Assembly (NCBI GenBank): GCA_963204915.1 | Contig: CAUJHS010000060.1 | Location: 62,001-126,000, forward strand | Length of the DNA stretch: 64,000 nucleotides | Direction: 5' to 3' | Origin: Planctomycetota bacterium | GTDB taxonomy: Bacteria > Planctomycetota > Planctomycetia > Pirellulales > Pirellulaceae | In this document: positions 26,901 through 36,038 of the stretch, in pieces | How the letters are laid out: every line of letters starts with the position of its first letter | Numbering within the stretch: the first letter of the stretch is position 1 | The notes under the pieces: model-generated | Seen by the model: only the letters and a program-made list of their open reading frames with translations | What the model was told of the DNA's origin: nothing | The model's database searches: none | Program-made: the position numbers and the translations under genes

Positions 26901-27631
26901 GCGCGATCGACAGGATACACTTCCTCAATGACGGCCTGAACCGATCCGCCGAAGGAACCGGGCGCTCGCCCGTGAATGACCTCTAAATTCTCGGACCAGG
27001 TGACTTGCCCGGTCTCAATGTTCCAGTCCCAGGAGCCGACGCGAGCCGCCTCGAGCGTGAATCGCAATCGTTCTTCGTTTTCGCGCAGGATACGGCATTG
27101 CCGGATGAATTGACCGATCTCGGCGCCGACAACCGCCATCAACGTCAACAGGTTTTCGTCGCGCGGCAAACGTTGCGTGGTGAAGATTTCAATCACGCCG
27201 AAGAACTCGTCGCCGACGACAATCGGAAAACCGGCAGCGCTGTGCAGGCCCGCTGTGGCGGCAATCGCGGCGCGGGGGAAATTCCGATCTTCGAACGTCT
27301 CTTCGATCCAGGCCGGTTCGCGTTGCGACCAAATTCGCCCAGGCAATCCCGCGTCACGGGCGAAGGTAAACTGAGCGCTGGCGGTTAAGAAGGCTTGAAC
27401 GTCCGGCGATCCATCGGATGCGACGGCGAATTGGCGCAGCACGCCCGCTTCAAAATCGGGCGACCAAAGGATGCACGCCGTGGCCTGAAGGTTAACTCGC
27501 AGCGCCGTAAGAATCTCCGGCGCTGACTCCTCGAAGGAGAGTGACGTGGCCAGAATGCGGGTGACCGCATGCTCGACCATCAAACGGCGTAACTGGCTGA
27601 TCTCATTCGGAGACGCCGCGGATTGCAACAT
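23921..27631 (-). CDS. Hybrid sensor histidine kinase, GAF-PAS-GAF-GAF-HisKA-HATPase-REC-REC
   Basis: 1236 residues without a membrane helix, so a cytoplasmic sensor. Order: GAF (about 20-185), PAS with PAC-type end (190-305), GAF (325-480), GAF (505-680), short coiled-coil, HisKA with phospho-His H711 in MSHEIRTP, then the ATP-binding domain with N-box near 819-833, DTGVGIS 857-863 and GGSGLGL 886-892. Two receiver domains follow: REC1 with D1009 in VIVLDM and REC2 with D1167 in [16 protein letters not shown]. All catalytic residues are present. Phosphate should pass His to Asp, but no separate output protein or response regulator is adjacent, so the target is unknown. The first GAF tends to bind small ligands or respond to redox. 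The gene stands alone between unrelated genes. Confidence 0.95.
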   Translation of the reverse strand: MLQSAASPNEISQLRRLMVEHAVTRILATSLSFEESAPEILTALRVNLQATACILWSPDFEAGVLRQFAVASDGSPDVQAFLTASAQFTFARDAGLPGRIWSQREPAWIEETFEDRNFPRAAIAATAGLHSAAGFPIVVGDEFFGVIEIFTTQRLPRDENLLTLMAVVGAEIGQFIRQCRILRENEERLRFTLEAARVGSWDWNIETGQVTWSENLEVIHGRAPGSFGGSVQAVIEEVYPVDRAYVEAAIQQALAGDGDYEVEYRILRSDGTLGWLHGQGRATFDKDGKPVRMAGVCMDVTERRRADETTRLLAEAGAILDGALDVQSTLEGVAKLLVPALGDWCIVDLAGKGHRPQSVALVHSDPAKVELAQAMRRRYPVDPQASHGVANVIRTGQAELYPEIPEELYQALTHDEEHLQLVRGLGLTSAMIVPLTARGRTLGAISLIAAESNRRYNPRDLAVVEELAFRCALALDNARLYNEAWKEVVERRQAEQALREQTQMLAALNRINMILAAELDLEKLVQTVTDAGAELIGAEMGAFFYNVVDDQSDSFLLFALTGIARERFSGMPMPRRTDLFAPTFDGSGVVRVDDVTQDPRYGRVAPYFGLPTGHPSVRSYLAVPVVSRTGEVHGGLFFGHRREGVFSHQDEQVIAGIAAQAAIAIDNARLYQAAQRELTERRHAEEKLREAREAAESANRAKSEFLANMSHEIRTPMTAILGYADVLSRHLVDPDNQQCVETIRRNGQFLLEIINDILDLSRIEAGKLEIERRRFRPDALVAEVCSLMDIRAGEKRLPLSLRYDSPIPETIESDPTRLRQILVNLLGNAIKFTDSGSVQLAVQFLEPEGLLQFAVIDTGVGISREQLDRLFKPFTQADSSVTRRYGGSGLGLAICRRLSEMLGGGIFVQSELGQGSTFTFTIGAGSTEGVLRITPNNRFELESEEDADTDELDCLALVVDDRRDIRYLAQHFLEQAGARVRTAQNGREAVEAVLAAREAGEPFDVIVLDMQMPVLDGYGAASKLRAQGVQTPIIALTAAAMQGDREKCLTAGCDDYTSKPIHGPHLVKLVARYTHHMTPGELLRRRHEMLGGPDLRSEEQQASKTSASPAPRPQEGRRLLLVDDNPDICRLMGMMFELNGHQVRVAHTGGSAVTSAREFLPHAVLLDLGLPDMNGYEVARRFRQMPELEKTLLIALSGRDEPEDRRRTKDAGFHFHVVKPADAQALERLILRETEA

Positions 27632-27914
27632 GCTCGCTTGACCTCAACAACTCCGGCGAAGGCTGGCTTCCGCCCCGCGATCGGACCGTTTGCCGCTGAG
27701 ATCATTGTACCCGCATTCACTTGTGAAACCAGCAAAGGCAGAGAGCTTACGCCAGCGTTTCCCGTGATAGCAACGCCGTCGGTGAGATTTAACGCGCTCC
27801 CATCCTGCCGCAGTTCGAGGTGCGATCTTGCACGACTTCGTCGTAACAACTCGGTTGCGGCGTTGACGCTTGGGGCAACACCTGGGCTCTTGTGTGGCGC
27901 GCGAATTGGGTTCG

Positions 27915-29099
27915 TCAGGCGGCAGGTTTCTTCGCTGAGCCCGGCTTGGCCTTGAGCCAGCTGCGCATTTGCTGCAAATCGGAAGTCCAACTTTTGCCGA
28001 GACGCCGCTGGCAGAATGTTTGGTAAAGCAAGTCGAGCGTCTCGCTCAGGTTGCGAACCCGGTCGATTCGATCTTCCAACTCCGAGCGTTCTTCATCGGC
28101 TTCCGAGGGAGGGAGCTTGGCGCCTCCCACCGCGAACGATTCGGCCTGCAACGCAAGTTCGTATTGCTCGCCATAACGAACCAGCGTTAAACCGGCTTTG
28201 CGCGGCAACTTGCCCGATTGAATCGCTTGCCACGCTTCGGGCAGGTCGACGGGCGATTCGGCCGAGATCGTTTCTTTCCCTGACTCGCCCCGAGGACATT
28301 CCAGGCTGAGCGTGCGCGCGAACATGCCGGTCGCTTCCGAACCGTCTGGCAGGGTGAGCGTGTCGGATTCGGTGTCCCAGTGCCACCATAGCCACAAGAG
28401 GAACTCGTTACCCAGGTAATCATAGTTCTCGGAGTGGCCGTTCCACCACAGCACTTCGCCGGGTGAATCGTCTTGAGAGAGAAACCCGCACGGCGCCGCG
28501 GCTTCGAGCGCTTTGCGCTGTTTGGCCTCTGTCGCCCACGCCTGCGCCAATTTGCCCGAGGTAATGCGCTCCAACTCGACTTCGAACGCTTGTTCGAGCA
28601 AATCCTGCGACTGCTCCATCGCGGACGCGCTCGAACCGCCAAAGTAGAGCACACTATTTCGAACGTCCCACAAGACGGGGAACTGTTGCATGCGACGGAA
28701 CTTACCGCTGCGAGCTTCTTCCTCACAACGGGCCTCGACGGCTTCTTTGGCTTCTTGTCGTTGAACCTTCGTGGGTCGACCCGAGGGGTTGTCGGCCGTC
28801 AACGCCGCTAGCTCCATTTGTAGCCAGGCGCGTTTAATCGCGGCGGGAATCTGATCGCTATCGATGCGAATGCCAAAGTGCAATGCGTCGTTAATAATGT
28901 TTTTCTCTAACCCGAACCGCAAATCCAAAAGATGTTCGCCCGCGAGGAATCCAATGCGCGGCTGATCGGGCGATTCGATTTTCATGCGGTCGATCGAGTA
29001 TTTCTCCAGCGTCTCGATGTGGTCTTGTCCGAACTGACGCGGAGCTCCACTGATAACCCGAAACCGCTCAAACGAAACTCGACCCGAGAGAAACCCCAT
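27915..29099 (-). CDS. RdgC-like protein (uncertain) or unknown planctomycete family
   Basis: 394 residues with no signal peptide or membrane helix. The ATG at 29099 has AAAGGAG five bases upstream, a good start. The plan resembles RdgC, a ring-shaped DNA-binding protein linked to recombination. A stretch like K-x-Q-R-Q-E-A-K-E at 118-126 leads to a long helix, then VLWDVRNSVLYFGGSSASAM and LLEQAFEVEL, much like the RdgC segment before its central domain. The later parts (FLLWLWWHWDTESDTLTLPD and the AKLPPSEADEERSELEDRID region) do not clearly match RdgC, and an RdgC would be unusual in this phylum. The alternative is a family of unknown function. Neighbours, a kinase and an EEP-family protein, give no help. 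Confidence 0.45.
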   Translation of the reverse strand: MGFLSGRVSFERFRVISGAPRQFGQDHIETLEKYSIDRMKIESPDQPRIGFLAGEHLLDLRFGLEKNIINDALHFGIRIDSDQIPAAIKRAWLQMELAALTADNPSGRPTKVQRQEAKEAVEARCEEEARSGKFRRMQQFPVLWDVRNSVLYFGGSSASAMEQSQDLLEQAFEVELERITSGKLAQAWATEAKQRKALEAAAPCGFLSQDDSPGEVLWWNGHSENYDYLGNEFLLWLWWHWDTESDTLTLPDGSEATGMFARTLSLECPRGESGKETISAESPVDLPEAWQAIQSGKLPRKAGLTLVRYGEQYELALQAESFAVGGAKLPPSEADEERSELEDRIDRVRNLSETLDLLYQTFCQRRLGKSWTSDLQQMRSWLKAKPGSAKKPAA

Positions 29100-29310
29100 A
29101 ACTGCTCCTTTCGTCCCGCGGCGGGAAAGTGCGTGTCGGCGAAAGGATTATCGGCACATCCCCGAACGACGCTCCCCCGCGTGATACGCAATCGGCATAG
29201 CTTGCCTGCATTGCGCAGTCTCGCTGCGACTAGGGTGATTTCTATGTTCTCAACACCTCATTCCCGCCACGTAACCTCACGCAAGTTTTTCGCCGCGACG
29301 CATTGAGCCG

Positions 29311-30303
29311 CTAAGGCGAAAGTTGGAACTCCAGTTCGATTGGCCGGTGATCGGATCCCACGTCGGGGCCAAGGCGTCGCGCTCGAACGTGGATTCCCGG
29401 GGAGATCAGCGTGTGGTCGATGGGAATTCGTAGCAACCAAGGCCAGGCAGGCCACGTAGGCTGCACGCCAAATCCTTGCCGACCATCGCGCAACTGGCCG
29501 CGATCTAAAACGTCGGTGAAATGCGGCGACCAGGGCGAAACATTCAAATCGCCCAGTACAAGTTTCGGATCGGGAAGGCGCGCCGCCAGGTCGCTGATTT
29601 CTTGCAGTTGGAAATTGCGTCGAGCCGAATTGGCTTGGCCAACCGGCGGTAGCGGATGCACGCCGAGGACCGCCAACTCGTGGCCGTCGGCATCGAGAAC
29701 GGCGATGATTGCGGGAAGCCCGGTGGATCGATGTTCGACCACTTCCTGCGATCGAATGGGAACGCGGCTATAAAACCCGATTCCGAAATTGTCGGGCCGC
29801 GGCTTAGTGATTCTATACGGATACTCGGCTTCAAGCTCTTGCAACTGGGTTAGCCAGGCGTCGTCCACCTCCATCACCAGGAAAAAGTCGGGGCGTCGCT
29901 CCCGAATGAACTCGACGAACTTCGTGCGGTCAAAGTTGTTCGTGTACACATTCGCCGATACCGCACGAAAGGTTCGCCCTTGACCGGGAGGCTGATCGGC
30001 CGGAAGGTAGATTGGGAGAAACTTGCCTGCGTTGACAATCACCACGAACACCGGCAAGACCAGCCATTTTCCACTTCGTAAGACCAGCCCAAGAGCGACG
30101 AGCGTGACACCAGCGGCGGTAAGTTGGACGGGAAAATGCGTGAGCAGGTCCAGCGCCCAATGATGACGAGCCCCCCAAGAGAGACAAGTCACGATCACGA
30201 GAAGGATCGACGCCGTTGTAGCTAACAGCGAAATCGTGTTGCGAGCAATTCGACGGAAAGAATGTCGAGACGATAACGGGTCAACTGAAGTCTCCATGTG
30301 CAT
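29311..30303 (-). CDS. Membrane-anchored endonuclease/exonuclease/phosphatase-family protein
   Basis: 330 residues. Three hydrophobic helices lie in the first 105 residues (SLLATTASILLVIVTCLSWG, VTLVALGLVLRSG, WLVLPVFVVIVNAG), so the enzyme is anchored with the catalytic part on one side of the membrane. The EEP domain starts at about 112 with metal residues in FRAVSANVYTNNF (Asn) and FFLVMEVDD (Glu); later signatures are LGVHPLPP, LVLGDLNVSPWS (Asp-x-Asn) and GSDHRPIELEF (Asp-His). This fold cleaves phosphodiester bonds in DNA, RNA or lipids. Membrane-tied EEP proteins often act on extracytoplasmic DNA or phospholipids. The precise substrate is not set by sequence. Its start has no ribosome site. 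Confidence 0.83.
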   Translation of the reverse strand: MHMETSVDPLSSRHSFRRIARNTISLLATTASILLVIVTCLSWGARHHWALDLLTHFPVQLTAAGVTLVALGLVLRSGKWLVLPVFVVIVNAGKFLPIYLPADQPPGQGRTFRAVSANVYTNNFDRTKFVEFIRERRPDFFLVMEVDDAWLTQLQELEAEYPYRITKPRPDNFGIGFYSRVPIRSQEVVEHRSTGLPAIIAVLDADGHELAVLGVHPLPPVGQANSARRNFQLQEISDLAARLPDPKLVLGDLNVSPWSPHFTDVLDRGQLRDGRQGFGVQPTWPAWPWLLRIPIDHTLISPGIHVRARRLGPDVGSDHRPIELEFQLSP

Positions 30304-30340
30304 TGAATGTCAGCCAATGGAATCGCGCGGGAACGCGTTT

Positions 30341-33232
30341 CTACGAGCGGTTAAGCGGCGCGCGTTTCTTGAGGGCCTTAACCACGGGGCGGCGAGCGTT
30401 CTCCGTCGTTAGGCCCTCATCGCCTTGCGCTTGCATCCAGGCATCGAGCTCAGTTCGCATCGCGGCAAGACGTTCGGCATGCTTCGGCTCGGCCGCCAGA
30501 TTATGTTGCTCCCAAGGATCCTCGCTCAAAAAGTACAACTCCTCGGCGGGACGCTGATGGTACCGCCGCACAAGGGCGGCTGCGGCGTCATCGTGTGCGG
30601 CCTGCCGCTCCCACGACCGCCAGTAGCCTTGTCCGTCGGCGTTCTGGGCTTTGTCCACATGGGTGTGGTGCTCCGCCTCGGGCGTCAGATTGCGAATGTA
30701 CTTCCATTGGCGATCGCGCACCGAGCGCATCGGGTACTCGTTCATCTGACCGTCGCCGCTATGGGTCGTGAAGATGCGGTCATGATGCTCTTCCGTTTCT
30801 CCTCGCAACACCGGAAGCAACGATTTGCCGCTGAGTTGAGGCGCCCCGCCGCCTGCCGCTTCAAGGCACGTGGGCAACAGGTCCAACCAACTGACCAAAG
30901 CGTCGCTACGCACGTCGGGTCGAATCTTTCCCGGCCAGACCGCGATGAGCGGTGTACGAATGCCGGCGTCGTAGCAGTTCCATTTGCCAAAGGGAAACTG
31001 CGCTCCGTGGTCGCTCGTGAAAAGAAACAGTGTATTGCGATCCAAAAACTTTTGCGCCGCGTCGTATAGCAACCCCAAGTCCCGGTCGGCGTACGTGACC
31101 GCCTCGGCATATCGCGCTCGCCAATGACGAGTCTCGGATGTGTCAACCTGCGTGGGCGGCAACGTCAGCGATTCCGCCGCATAGCTCGTTTCTTCCGGCC
31201 ACGGTACATGTGGCCAATTCGTGCCCACGAACAAACAAAGCGGCTTGCCCGGCTTTCTTTGTTCTAGCCATTTGACCGCTTCGTCCACGCATTCATCTTG
31301 ATGGTAGTTAAAGTGGCTGACGTGATCGAAGCCATATTCTCGCACCGTGGCGTAGTGCGCCACCTTGCCAATGGCGGCCACCTCATAGCCAAGCTCCTGA
31401 AACCAGGCCGGCCAGCGTTTGTGAGTCTTGTCGGGCAAGGTGTGATTGAACATCGCGCCGTTCACGGCAGGCGCGAGTCCTGTGAGGAGCGCCGCGCGGC
31501 TTGGCGCACACGACGGAGACGCCACGAAGGCGTGGGTGAATGTCATCCCGTCGTTCGCTACACGCTCCATGTTTGGCGTGCGAATGCCGGCGTCGCCATA
31601 GATCGAACAATCAGACCAGCTCAAATCATCGGCAAGAAAAATTACGATGTTTGGCCGATCAGACTTGTTGGCGCCGCCGTTTGGATTCGGTTTTGGCTTC
31701 TTCTTGGGCTGAGCCTTTTTCTTCGCCGCTGCTGGCGCCGGGCGTAGCTGAGGTTTGGCTTCCGGAAACTTGGCCAAAAGGGTGCGAAGTTGTGTCACGA
31801 CTTCGGGCTGCGCCGCAGCCAGGTTCTGCGTTTCCTGAGGGTCGGCTTCATAGTCGTACAATTCCAGCACGGCCTCCTCGGCCGGCGCGTTGGGCTTCTT
31901 CCATTCGACCAGTCGATGGCGCGCCGTGCGCACCGCGCGACCTATCCGCTCGCCGCGCGGGTAGACGTGAAGAATCGCCTCTTTGATGGAAGCGGCCGAA
32001 TCGCGCAATGTCGCGGCAAAACTCGCACCGTCCAAATCCTGCGGGGCCGGCAAACCTGCGAGTTCGCACAACGTGGGATACACGTCAACGCTTTCCACCA
32101 GGGCCCGACTGACGGCGCCCGCTTGGGCCCCCGGCGTCGCAACCACCAACGGAATGCGTGCGGCTTGTTCGTAGTTCGTGTGCTTGCACCATTGCCCATG
32201 ATCGCCTAAGTGCCATCCGTGATCGCCCCACAGCACGACGATGGTGTTCTTCGCCAATCCGGTTTCTTCCAGCGCGTGAAGCACGCGCCCGACTTGGGCG
32301 TCCATGTAACTGGTGGCGGCGTGATACCCGTGAATCAACCGCAGCGCATCTTCCTTGGCGAGCGGCCCTTCTTTTGGCATGTCTCGATACTGGCGCAACT
32401 CACCCCAACTGGTGGGAGCAAAGTCGGGCGCGCCATCGGGCGGCGTATTCCGAGCCGGAAGCTGAAAGGCAGCCGGGTCGTACATGTCCCAGTATTTCTT
32501 GGGCGCACAGAAGGGCAAGTGCGGTTTCACAAAACCAACGGCCAGAAAGAACGGCTCATCGGGCTTTGTTTGAGCGGCCTGCAAACGGCGAATTGCTTCC
32601 TCCGCCAATGCGCCGTCGGGATAAGCGTTGTCGGGCACGTCGGCCGCTTCCCACGCAGCGCCGCGCGGTAAGTTCGCCACGTTGCCGCCTTGATTCGAGA
32701 AGAGCGCTTCTTCACGCGTCAGTCCTTCCGGAGCGCGGCTTTCGGGCAGGGCGTACGCCACCACATTGGCCCGCCAGTGCGGCACGCTCCAAGAGGCGTC
32801 ATCCTCATGGTTGCCATGACCCACGTGGAAGATCTTTCCAAGCCCTTCACTGCGATAACCGTGCTGTTTGAAATACTGCGGAAGCGTGACCGCCTCCGGC
32901 CGAGCGCGACGAAAGTTCGTACCCAAATCATAAATGCCCAGCGTCGAAGGCCGCATGCCGACCAACAGCGCATTGCGCGACGGCGAACAAACCGCCTGGT
33001 TACAAAACGCCAAGTCAAACCGAGTGCCGCGCTGTGCTAAGCTGTCGATACTCGGCGACTTCACCGTCTGATCGCCGTAACACCCCAGCAGCGGCTTGAG
33101 GTCGTCTACGCAAATCAACAACACGTTGGGCCGCGGCGGAGTTTCCGCTGCTAGCGCTACCTGCGGCCCCGCCGCTCCAAACAATCCGAGCAAACCCATC
33201 CAGGCCGCAAGACGTTGCGCTGCATGAAACAT
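30341..33232 (-). CDS. Tandem two-domain sulfatase, exported
   Basis: 963 residues, about twice a normal sulfatase. A signal peptide ends near residue 29 (PQVALA/AE). Domain one (about 33-485) has the formylglycine motif C82-S-P-S-R with NVLLICVDDLKP upstream and WGDHGWHLG near 335. It resembles iduronate-2-sulfatase. A Lys/Pro/Ala-rich linker (502-525) leads to domain two (527-960), with its own motif C575-A-P-S-R, RPNIVIFLADDLSW and LFTSDHGAQFPFG; it looks like a heparan N-sulfatase. Both domains keep the Cys that is turned into formylglycine, so both could be active. Such enzymes remove sulfate from algal or animal glycans in the periplasm. A maturation enzyme (anSME or FGE) is not in the window. 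Confidence 0.93.
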   Translation of the reverse strand: MFHAAQRLAAWMGLLGLFGAAGPQVALAAETPPRPNVLLICVDDLKPLLGCYGDQTVKSPSIDSLAQRGTRFDLAFCNQAVCSPSRNALLVGMRPSTLGIYDLGTNFRRARPEAVTLPQYFKQHGYRSEGLGKIFHVGHGNHEDDASWSVPHWRANVVAYALPESRAPEGLTREEALFSNQGGNVANLPRGAAWEAADVPDNAYPDGALAEEAIRRLQAAQTKPDEPFFLAVGFVKPHLPFCAPKKYWDMYDPAAFQLPARNTPPDGAPDFAPTSWGELRQYRDMPKEGPLAKEDALRLIHGYHAATSYMDAQVGRVLHALEETGLAKNTIVVLWGDHGWHLGDHGQWCKHTNYEQAARIPLVVATPGAQAGAVSRALVESVDVYPTLCELAGLPAPQDLDGASFAATLRDSAASIKEAILHVYPRGERIGRAVRTARHRLVEWKKPNAPAEEAVLELYDYEADPQETQNLAAAQPEVVTQLRTLLAKFPEAKPQLRPAPAAAKKKAQPKKKPKPNPNGGANKSDRPNIVIFLADDLSWSDCSIYGDAGIRTPNMERVANDGMTFTHAFVASPSCAPSRAALLTGLAPAVNGAMFNHTLPDKTHKRWPAWFQELGYEVAAIGKVAHYATVREYGFDHVSHFNYHQDECVDEAVKWLEQRKPGKPLCLFVGTNWPHVPWPEETSYAAESLTLPPTQVDTSETRHWRARYAEAVTYADRDLGLLYDAAQKFLDRNTLFLFTSDHGAQFPFGKWNCYDAGIRTPLIAVWPGKIRPDVRSDALVSWLDLLPTCLEAAGGGAPQLSGKSLLPVLRGETEEHHDRIFTTHSGDGQMNEYPMRSVRDRQWKYIRNLTPEAEHHTHVDKAQNADGQGYWRSWERQAAHDDAAAALVRRYHQRPAEELYFLSEDPWEQHNLAAEPKHAERLAAMRTELDAWMQAQGDEGLTTENARRPVVKALKKRAPLNRS

Positions 33233-33464
33233 GATGTTGCCATGAGAAAGGCGTGATATGCTAAAACACGACCGACGGGGGCCAGTATGGTTGTAACCGA
33301 TCCTTCGCCCCCAGCGTACTCCATCGCGGTCACAATTTCATTTGGCGAGTGACGCAAACCGCAGAGCACCCTCTTCTGCGGGCGTATTAAACCAGTCGGC
33401 CATAGAAAGGCGCCGCACGGTCGCGAACTTCACCAAGTCGCATTCCAGAAAAAGGAAAAATCCG

Positions 33465-34592
33465 ATGCCATGCACAATCAAGTCCTCGCTTGGAATGCTC
33501 TTGGTTCTCTTGGCGATCGTCGCCGAGCCAACGTCGGCGGCGGAAGTGGCGCCTTTGGAAATTGGCGCTACGGCGCCCGACTTTGCGCTTCCCGGCGTCG
33601 ATGGCAAAACGCACCGTTTGCAAGACTTCGCCCACGCCAAGATTCTAATGGTCGTCTTCACCTGCAATCATTGCCCCACGGCGCAGGCGTACGAAGAACG
33701 ACTGATTCAATTGCACCGTGATTATCGCGACCGCGGCGTCGCGCTCGTGGCTATCTCTCCGAACGATCCGCAGGCCGTGCGCCTGGATGAACTGGGTTAT
33801 TCGGATCTGAACGACTCGCTGGAGGAAATGAAGATTCGCGCCAAAGACCGGGGATTCGAGTTCCCCTATCTCTATGACGGCGAAGATCAAAAAGTCTCCG
33901 CCGAGTTTGGCGCCCTCGCCACGCCGCACGTTTTTATCTTCGACGCCGAGCGCAAGTTGCGCTACGCCGGCCGCATTGACGACTCCGACATCAAAACCGT
34001 CAAATCGCACGACGCCCGAAACGCCCTGGACGCCCTCTTAGCGGGCAAGGCGGTTCCGGTCGAGCAGACGCGCGTCTTTGGCTGCTCGACCAAATGGGCC
34101 GATAAGCGCGACAGCGCTCGTGACTCGCTCGCCAAGTGGAACGCCGAGCCCGTGGCGTTAAAGTTGATTAGTCCCCAAGATCTGAAGCAGGCGGTGCGCG
34201 GCAAAAGTGAGAATTATCGCTTGGTGAATCTCTGGGCGACCTGGTGCACGCCGTGCAAGGAAGAACTGCCCGAGTTCGTCACCATCAATCGCATGTATCG
34301 CGGGCGTAAGTTCGAATTGATCACCGTCAGTGTGGATGAACCGGGCCAACAGGCGGAAACCCTGAAGGCCCTCCAAGAGCGGCGCGTTTCGGCGTCGAAC
34401 TACCTGTTCAATTCGGAGGACCGCGACCAAGTTTTCCAAAGTGTGGATGAACAATCCAAAGGCGGATTCCCCTACACCGTGCTGGTTTCTCCCGCGGGCG
34501 ATGTCGTTTATCGACGTCACGGTCAGATCGATCCGGCCGAGTTGAAGAAAGTGATCGTACAGCACTTGGGCCGCACCTACGCTTCGCGGTAG
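33465..34592 (+). CDS. Exported double thioredoxin-fold protein (AhpC/TSA-like plus TlpA-like)
   Basis: 375 residues from the ATG at 33465, with AAAGGA upstream. The signal peptide runs to about residue 24 (LGMLLVLLAIVAEPTSA). The first domain is AhpC/redoxin-like, with GATAPDFALPGVDGKTHRL and active motif TCNHCPTAQ (C-x-x-C). The second is TlpA/thioredoxin-like with WATWCTPCKEELPEF (C-T-P-C). Two active CxxC sites on one chain could pass electrons between partners, for instance reducing periplasmic cysteines in cytochromes or other targets. Its sulfatase neighbour is divergent. An AhpC-type domain alone does not establish peroxidase activity, because the peroxidatic Cys arrangement is different here. 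Confidence 0.87.
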   Translation: MPCTIKSSLGMLLVLLAIVAEPTSAAEVAPLEIGATAPDFALPGVDGKTHRLQDFAHAKILMVVFTCNHCPTAQAYEERLIQLHRDYRDRGVALVAISPNDPQAVRLDELGYSDLNDSLEEMKIRAKDRGFEFPYLYDGEDQKVSAEFGALATPHVFIFDAERKLRYAGRIDDSDIKTVKSHDARNALDALLAGKAVPVEQTRVFGCSTKWADKRDSARDSLAKWNAEPVALKLISPQDLKQAVRGKSENYRLVNLWATWCTPCKEELPEFVTINRMYRGRKFELITVSVDEPGQQAETLKALQERRVSASNYLFNSEDRDQVFQSVDEQSKGGFPYTVLVSPAGDVVYRRHGQIDPAELKKVIVQHLGRTYASR

Positions 34593-34696
34593 TCCGCCGT
34601 ACGAATGCCGTTTCCATTAGCCGGCTCGCGCCGTCCACTCGCCGAGTGACGCACTACACAAACGATTCTTCCTTCCTGTTTGCAAAGGGTTATATC

Positions 34697-35611
34697 ATGC
34701 CGCTGCATTGGCCTCATGTTTCGCGTCGCGAATTTCTCGGACAAGCTGCCGGCGTCACCGCGAGCGTCTTGGTGTGGCGGCAGGGTTGGGCCGAGGACTC
34801 CCGGGCCGATCCCCATTCGTTGGCGCTGTTGGCCGATACGCACGTGCCGAGCGATCCCGCCACGACCGCACGCGACGTCAACATGACCAACAACTTACGG
34901 CAAGCGCTGGCCGAGGTGATGGCGCACGCACCGAAAGTTTCGGGCGTCGTCGTCAATGGCGACTGCGCGTATTTGAAGGGCCTCCCCGGCGATTATCAAA
35001 ACCTGGCCCAAGTGGTGCAGCCGTTGGTCGAGGCGGAACTGCCCCTGCACCTGACCATGGGCAACCACGACAATCGGGAAGCGCTCTACGCGGCCTTGTC
35101 TCAGCAACAGCCTGCCGCTCCCCCGGTTGAAGCGAAACACGTCAGCGTGCTCGAAACTCCCAAGGCCAACTGGTTCTTGCTCGACTCGTTGACAAAGACC
35201 GATGTGGTGACGGGCGAACTCGGCGCGGCGCAGCTCCAATGGCTAGCGCAAGCGTTGGACGCTCGCGCCGATAAACCGGCATTGCTTGTAGCGCACCATA
35301 ATCCGCAGTTCGAGCCGGCGGCCAATGGCGATTGGGGCGGCTTGAAAGATGCAAGGGCGCTCTTCGATCTGGTTGCTTCGCGGCGCCAGGTCAAGGCGTA
35401 TATCTTTGGTCACACGCACGACTGGCGACTGACCAAGTTGGGCGATGTGCACTTAGTGAATCTTCCGCCCGTCGCGTATGTCTTTCAGGCCGGACGACCC
35501 AACGGCTGGGTTCACGCCATGGTGCAAGACGGCGGTTTGCGTTTGCGGCTCCAATGTCTCGATAATGCCCATGCGTTGCACCAGCAAACCGTCGAACTCA
35601 CATGGGCTTGA
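34697..35611 (+). CDS. Tat-exported calcineurin-like metallophosphoesterase
   Basis: 304 residues from the ATG at 34697, with AAAGGG seven bases upstream. The N-terminus has a twin-arginine signal (VSRREFLGQAAGVTASVLVW), so export folded and metal-loaded is likely. The metallophosphoesterase metal ligands are all visible: LALLADTHV (D-x-H), VVNGDCAY (G-D), LTMGNHDNRE (G-N-H-D), VAHHN and FGHTHDW. It hydrolyses phosphomonoesters or diesters in the periplasm; the substrate is unknown. It starts 104 bases after the thioredoxin gene on the same strand. A longer reading from 34646 would put 17 residues before the Tat motif and is not needed. Confidence 0.88.
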   Translation: MPLHWPHVSRREFLGQAAGVTASVLVWRQGWAEDSRADPHSLALLADTHVPSDPATTARDVNMTNNLRQALAEVMAHAPKVSGVVVNGDCAYLKGLPGDYQNLAQVVQPLVEAELPLHLTMGNHDNREALYAALSQQQPAAPPVEAKHVSVLETPKANWFLLDSLTKTDVVTGELGAAQLQWLAQALDARADKPALLVAHHNPQFEPAANGDWGGLKDARALFDLVASRRQVKAYIFGHTHDWRLTKLGDVHLVNLPPVAYVFQAGRPNGWVHAMVQDGGLRLRLQCLDNAHALHQQTVELTWA

Positions 35612-35628
35612 TTCGCAAGTCGAATCAA
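35608..35628 (+). terminator. Strong hairpin at the end of the metallophosphoesterase gene
   Basis: TTGATTCG and CGAATCAA form a perfect eight-base stem with a CAAGT loop, starting inside the stop codon (TGA 35609-35611). No T-run follows, so termination efficiency is doubtful; it may protect the transcript end instead. Confidence 0.45.
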
Positions 35629-35843
35629 GGCGCAAAAGCTCCCGGCGATCGCCTGTTCCCGCCGCGTCGGAAGGCATGACCGCCTGCGGGAAAGTTGTGA
35701 GCGCGTGGGCAACCTGAAACCATCAGCCGCGGAGCGCTGTCCAACGGGAATTTCTATGCCGCCAAGGCGAGAGGCTGCGCGAACTTTCTGCTTTGCGTTG
35801 ATTCTCGCCGAGTCCGGCGGCGTTGACGAGTGTGTGAGCGCGC
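35629..35843. other. Spacer left of the transposase remnant
   Basis: This stretch follows the metallophosphoesterase hairpin. Read on the minus strand it continues the frame of the remnant into Arg/Ser-rich sequence that no longer resembles a transposase. I see no gene or terminal inverted repeat here. Confidence 0.4.
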
Positions 35844-36038
35844 GGGTTTGCCTGGGTAGGTCCAGTGAAACGACTTGGCGAACGTGTGGTTGACGTACTC
35901 GATGAACGCCAAGAGTTTCGCTTTGAAATCGTCCGTGCCGGCGAAGCTGCCGTGGCGCGTGACGCGCTGGGAGGAATTGCCGAAGATCGCCCAGTGTTGC
36001 ACGAACGCGAAGACTTTTGGGCCGCGTCTAACCGCCAA
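35844..36038 (-). pseudogene. Remnant of an IS630-family transposase (C-terminal part)
   Basis: The minus-strand frame reads SQRVTRHGSFAGTDDFKAK, then LLAFIEYVNHTFAKSFHWTY, then PGKP. This matches the end of IS630-type DDE transposases, which run R-x-G-S-F-x-s-x-x-D-L-K-x-x-I-L-x-F-I-x-x-y-N-x-t-x-A-K-P-F-x-W-T-Y-x-G-K. The stretch FVQHWAIFGN corresponds to the L-N-Q-V-E-x-W-F block, but the catalytic Glu position is Trp, so it is dead. About 55 conserved codons are left of some 340. It has no ATG, no N-terminal DD part and no inverted repeats that I can find. Its upstream end abuts the moaA stop codon. It shows that an insertion sequence once landed next to moaA. Confidence 0.72.

Noticed and set aside
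33237-33262. TTGCCA followed by TATGCT as a promoter of the thioredoxin gene
   Set aside because: The spacer is only 14 bases, too short for a sigma-70 site.
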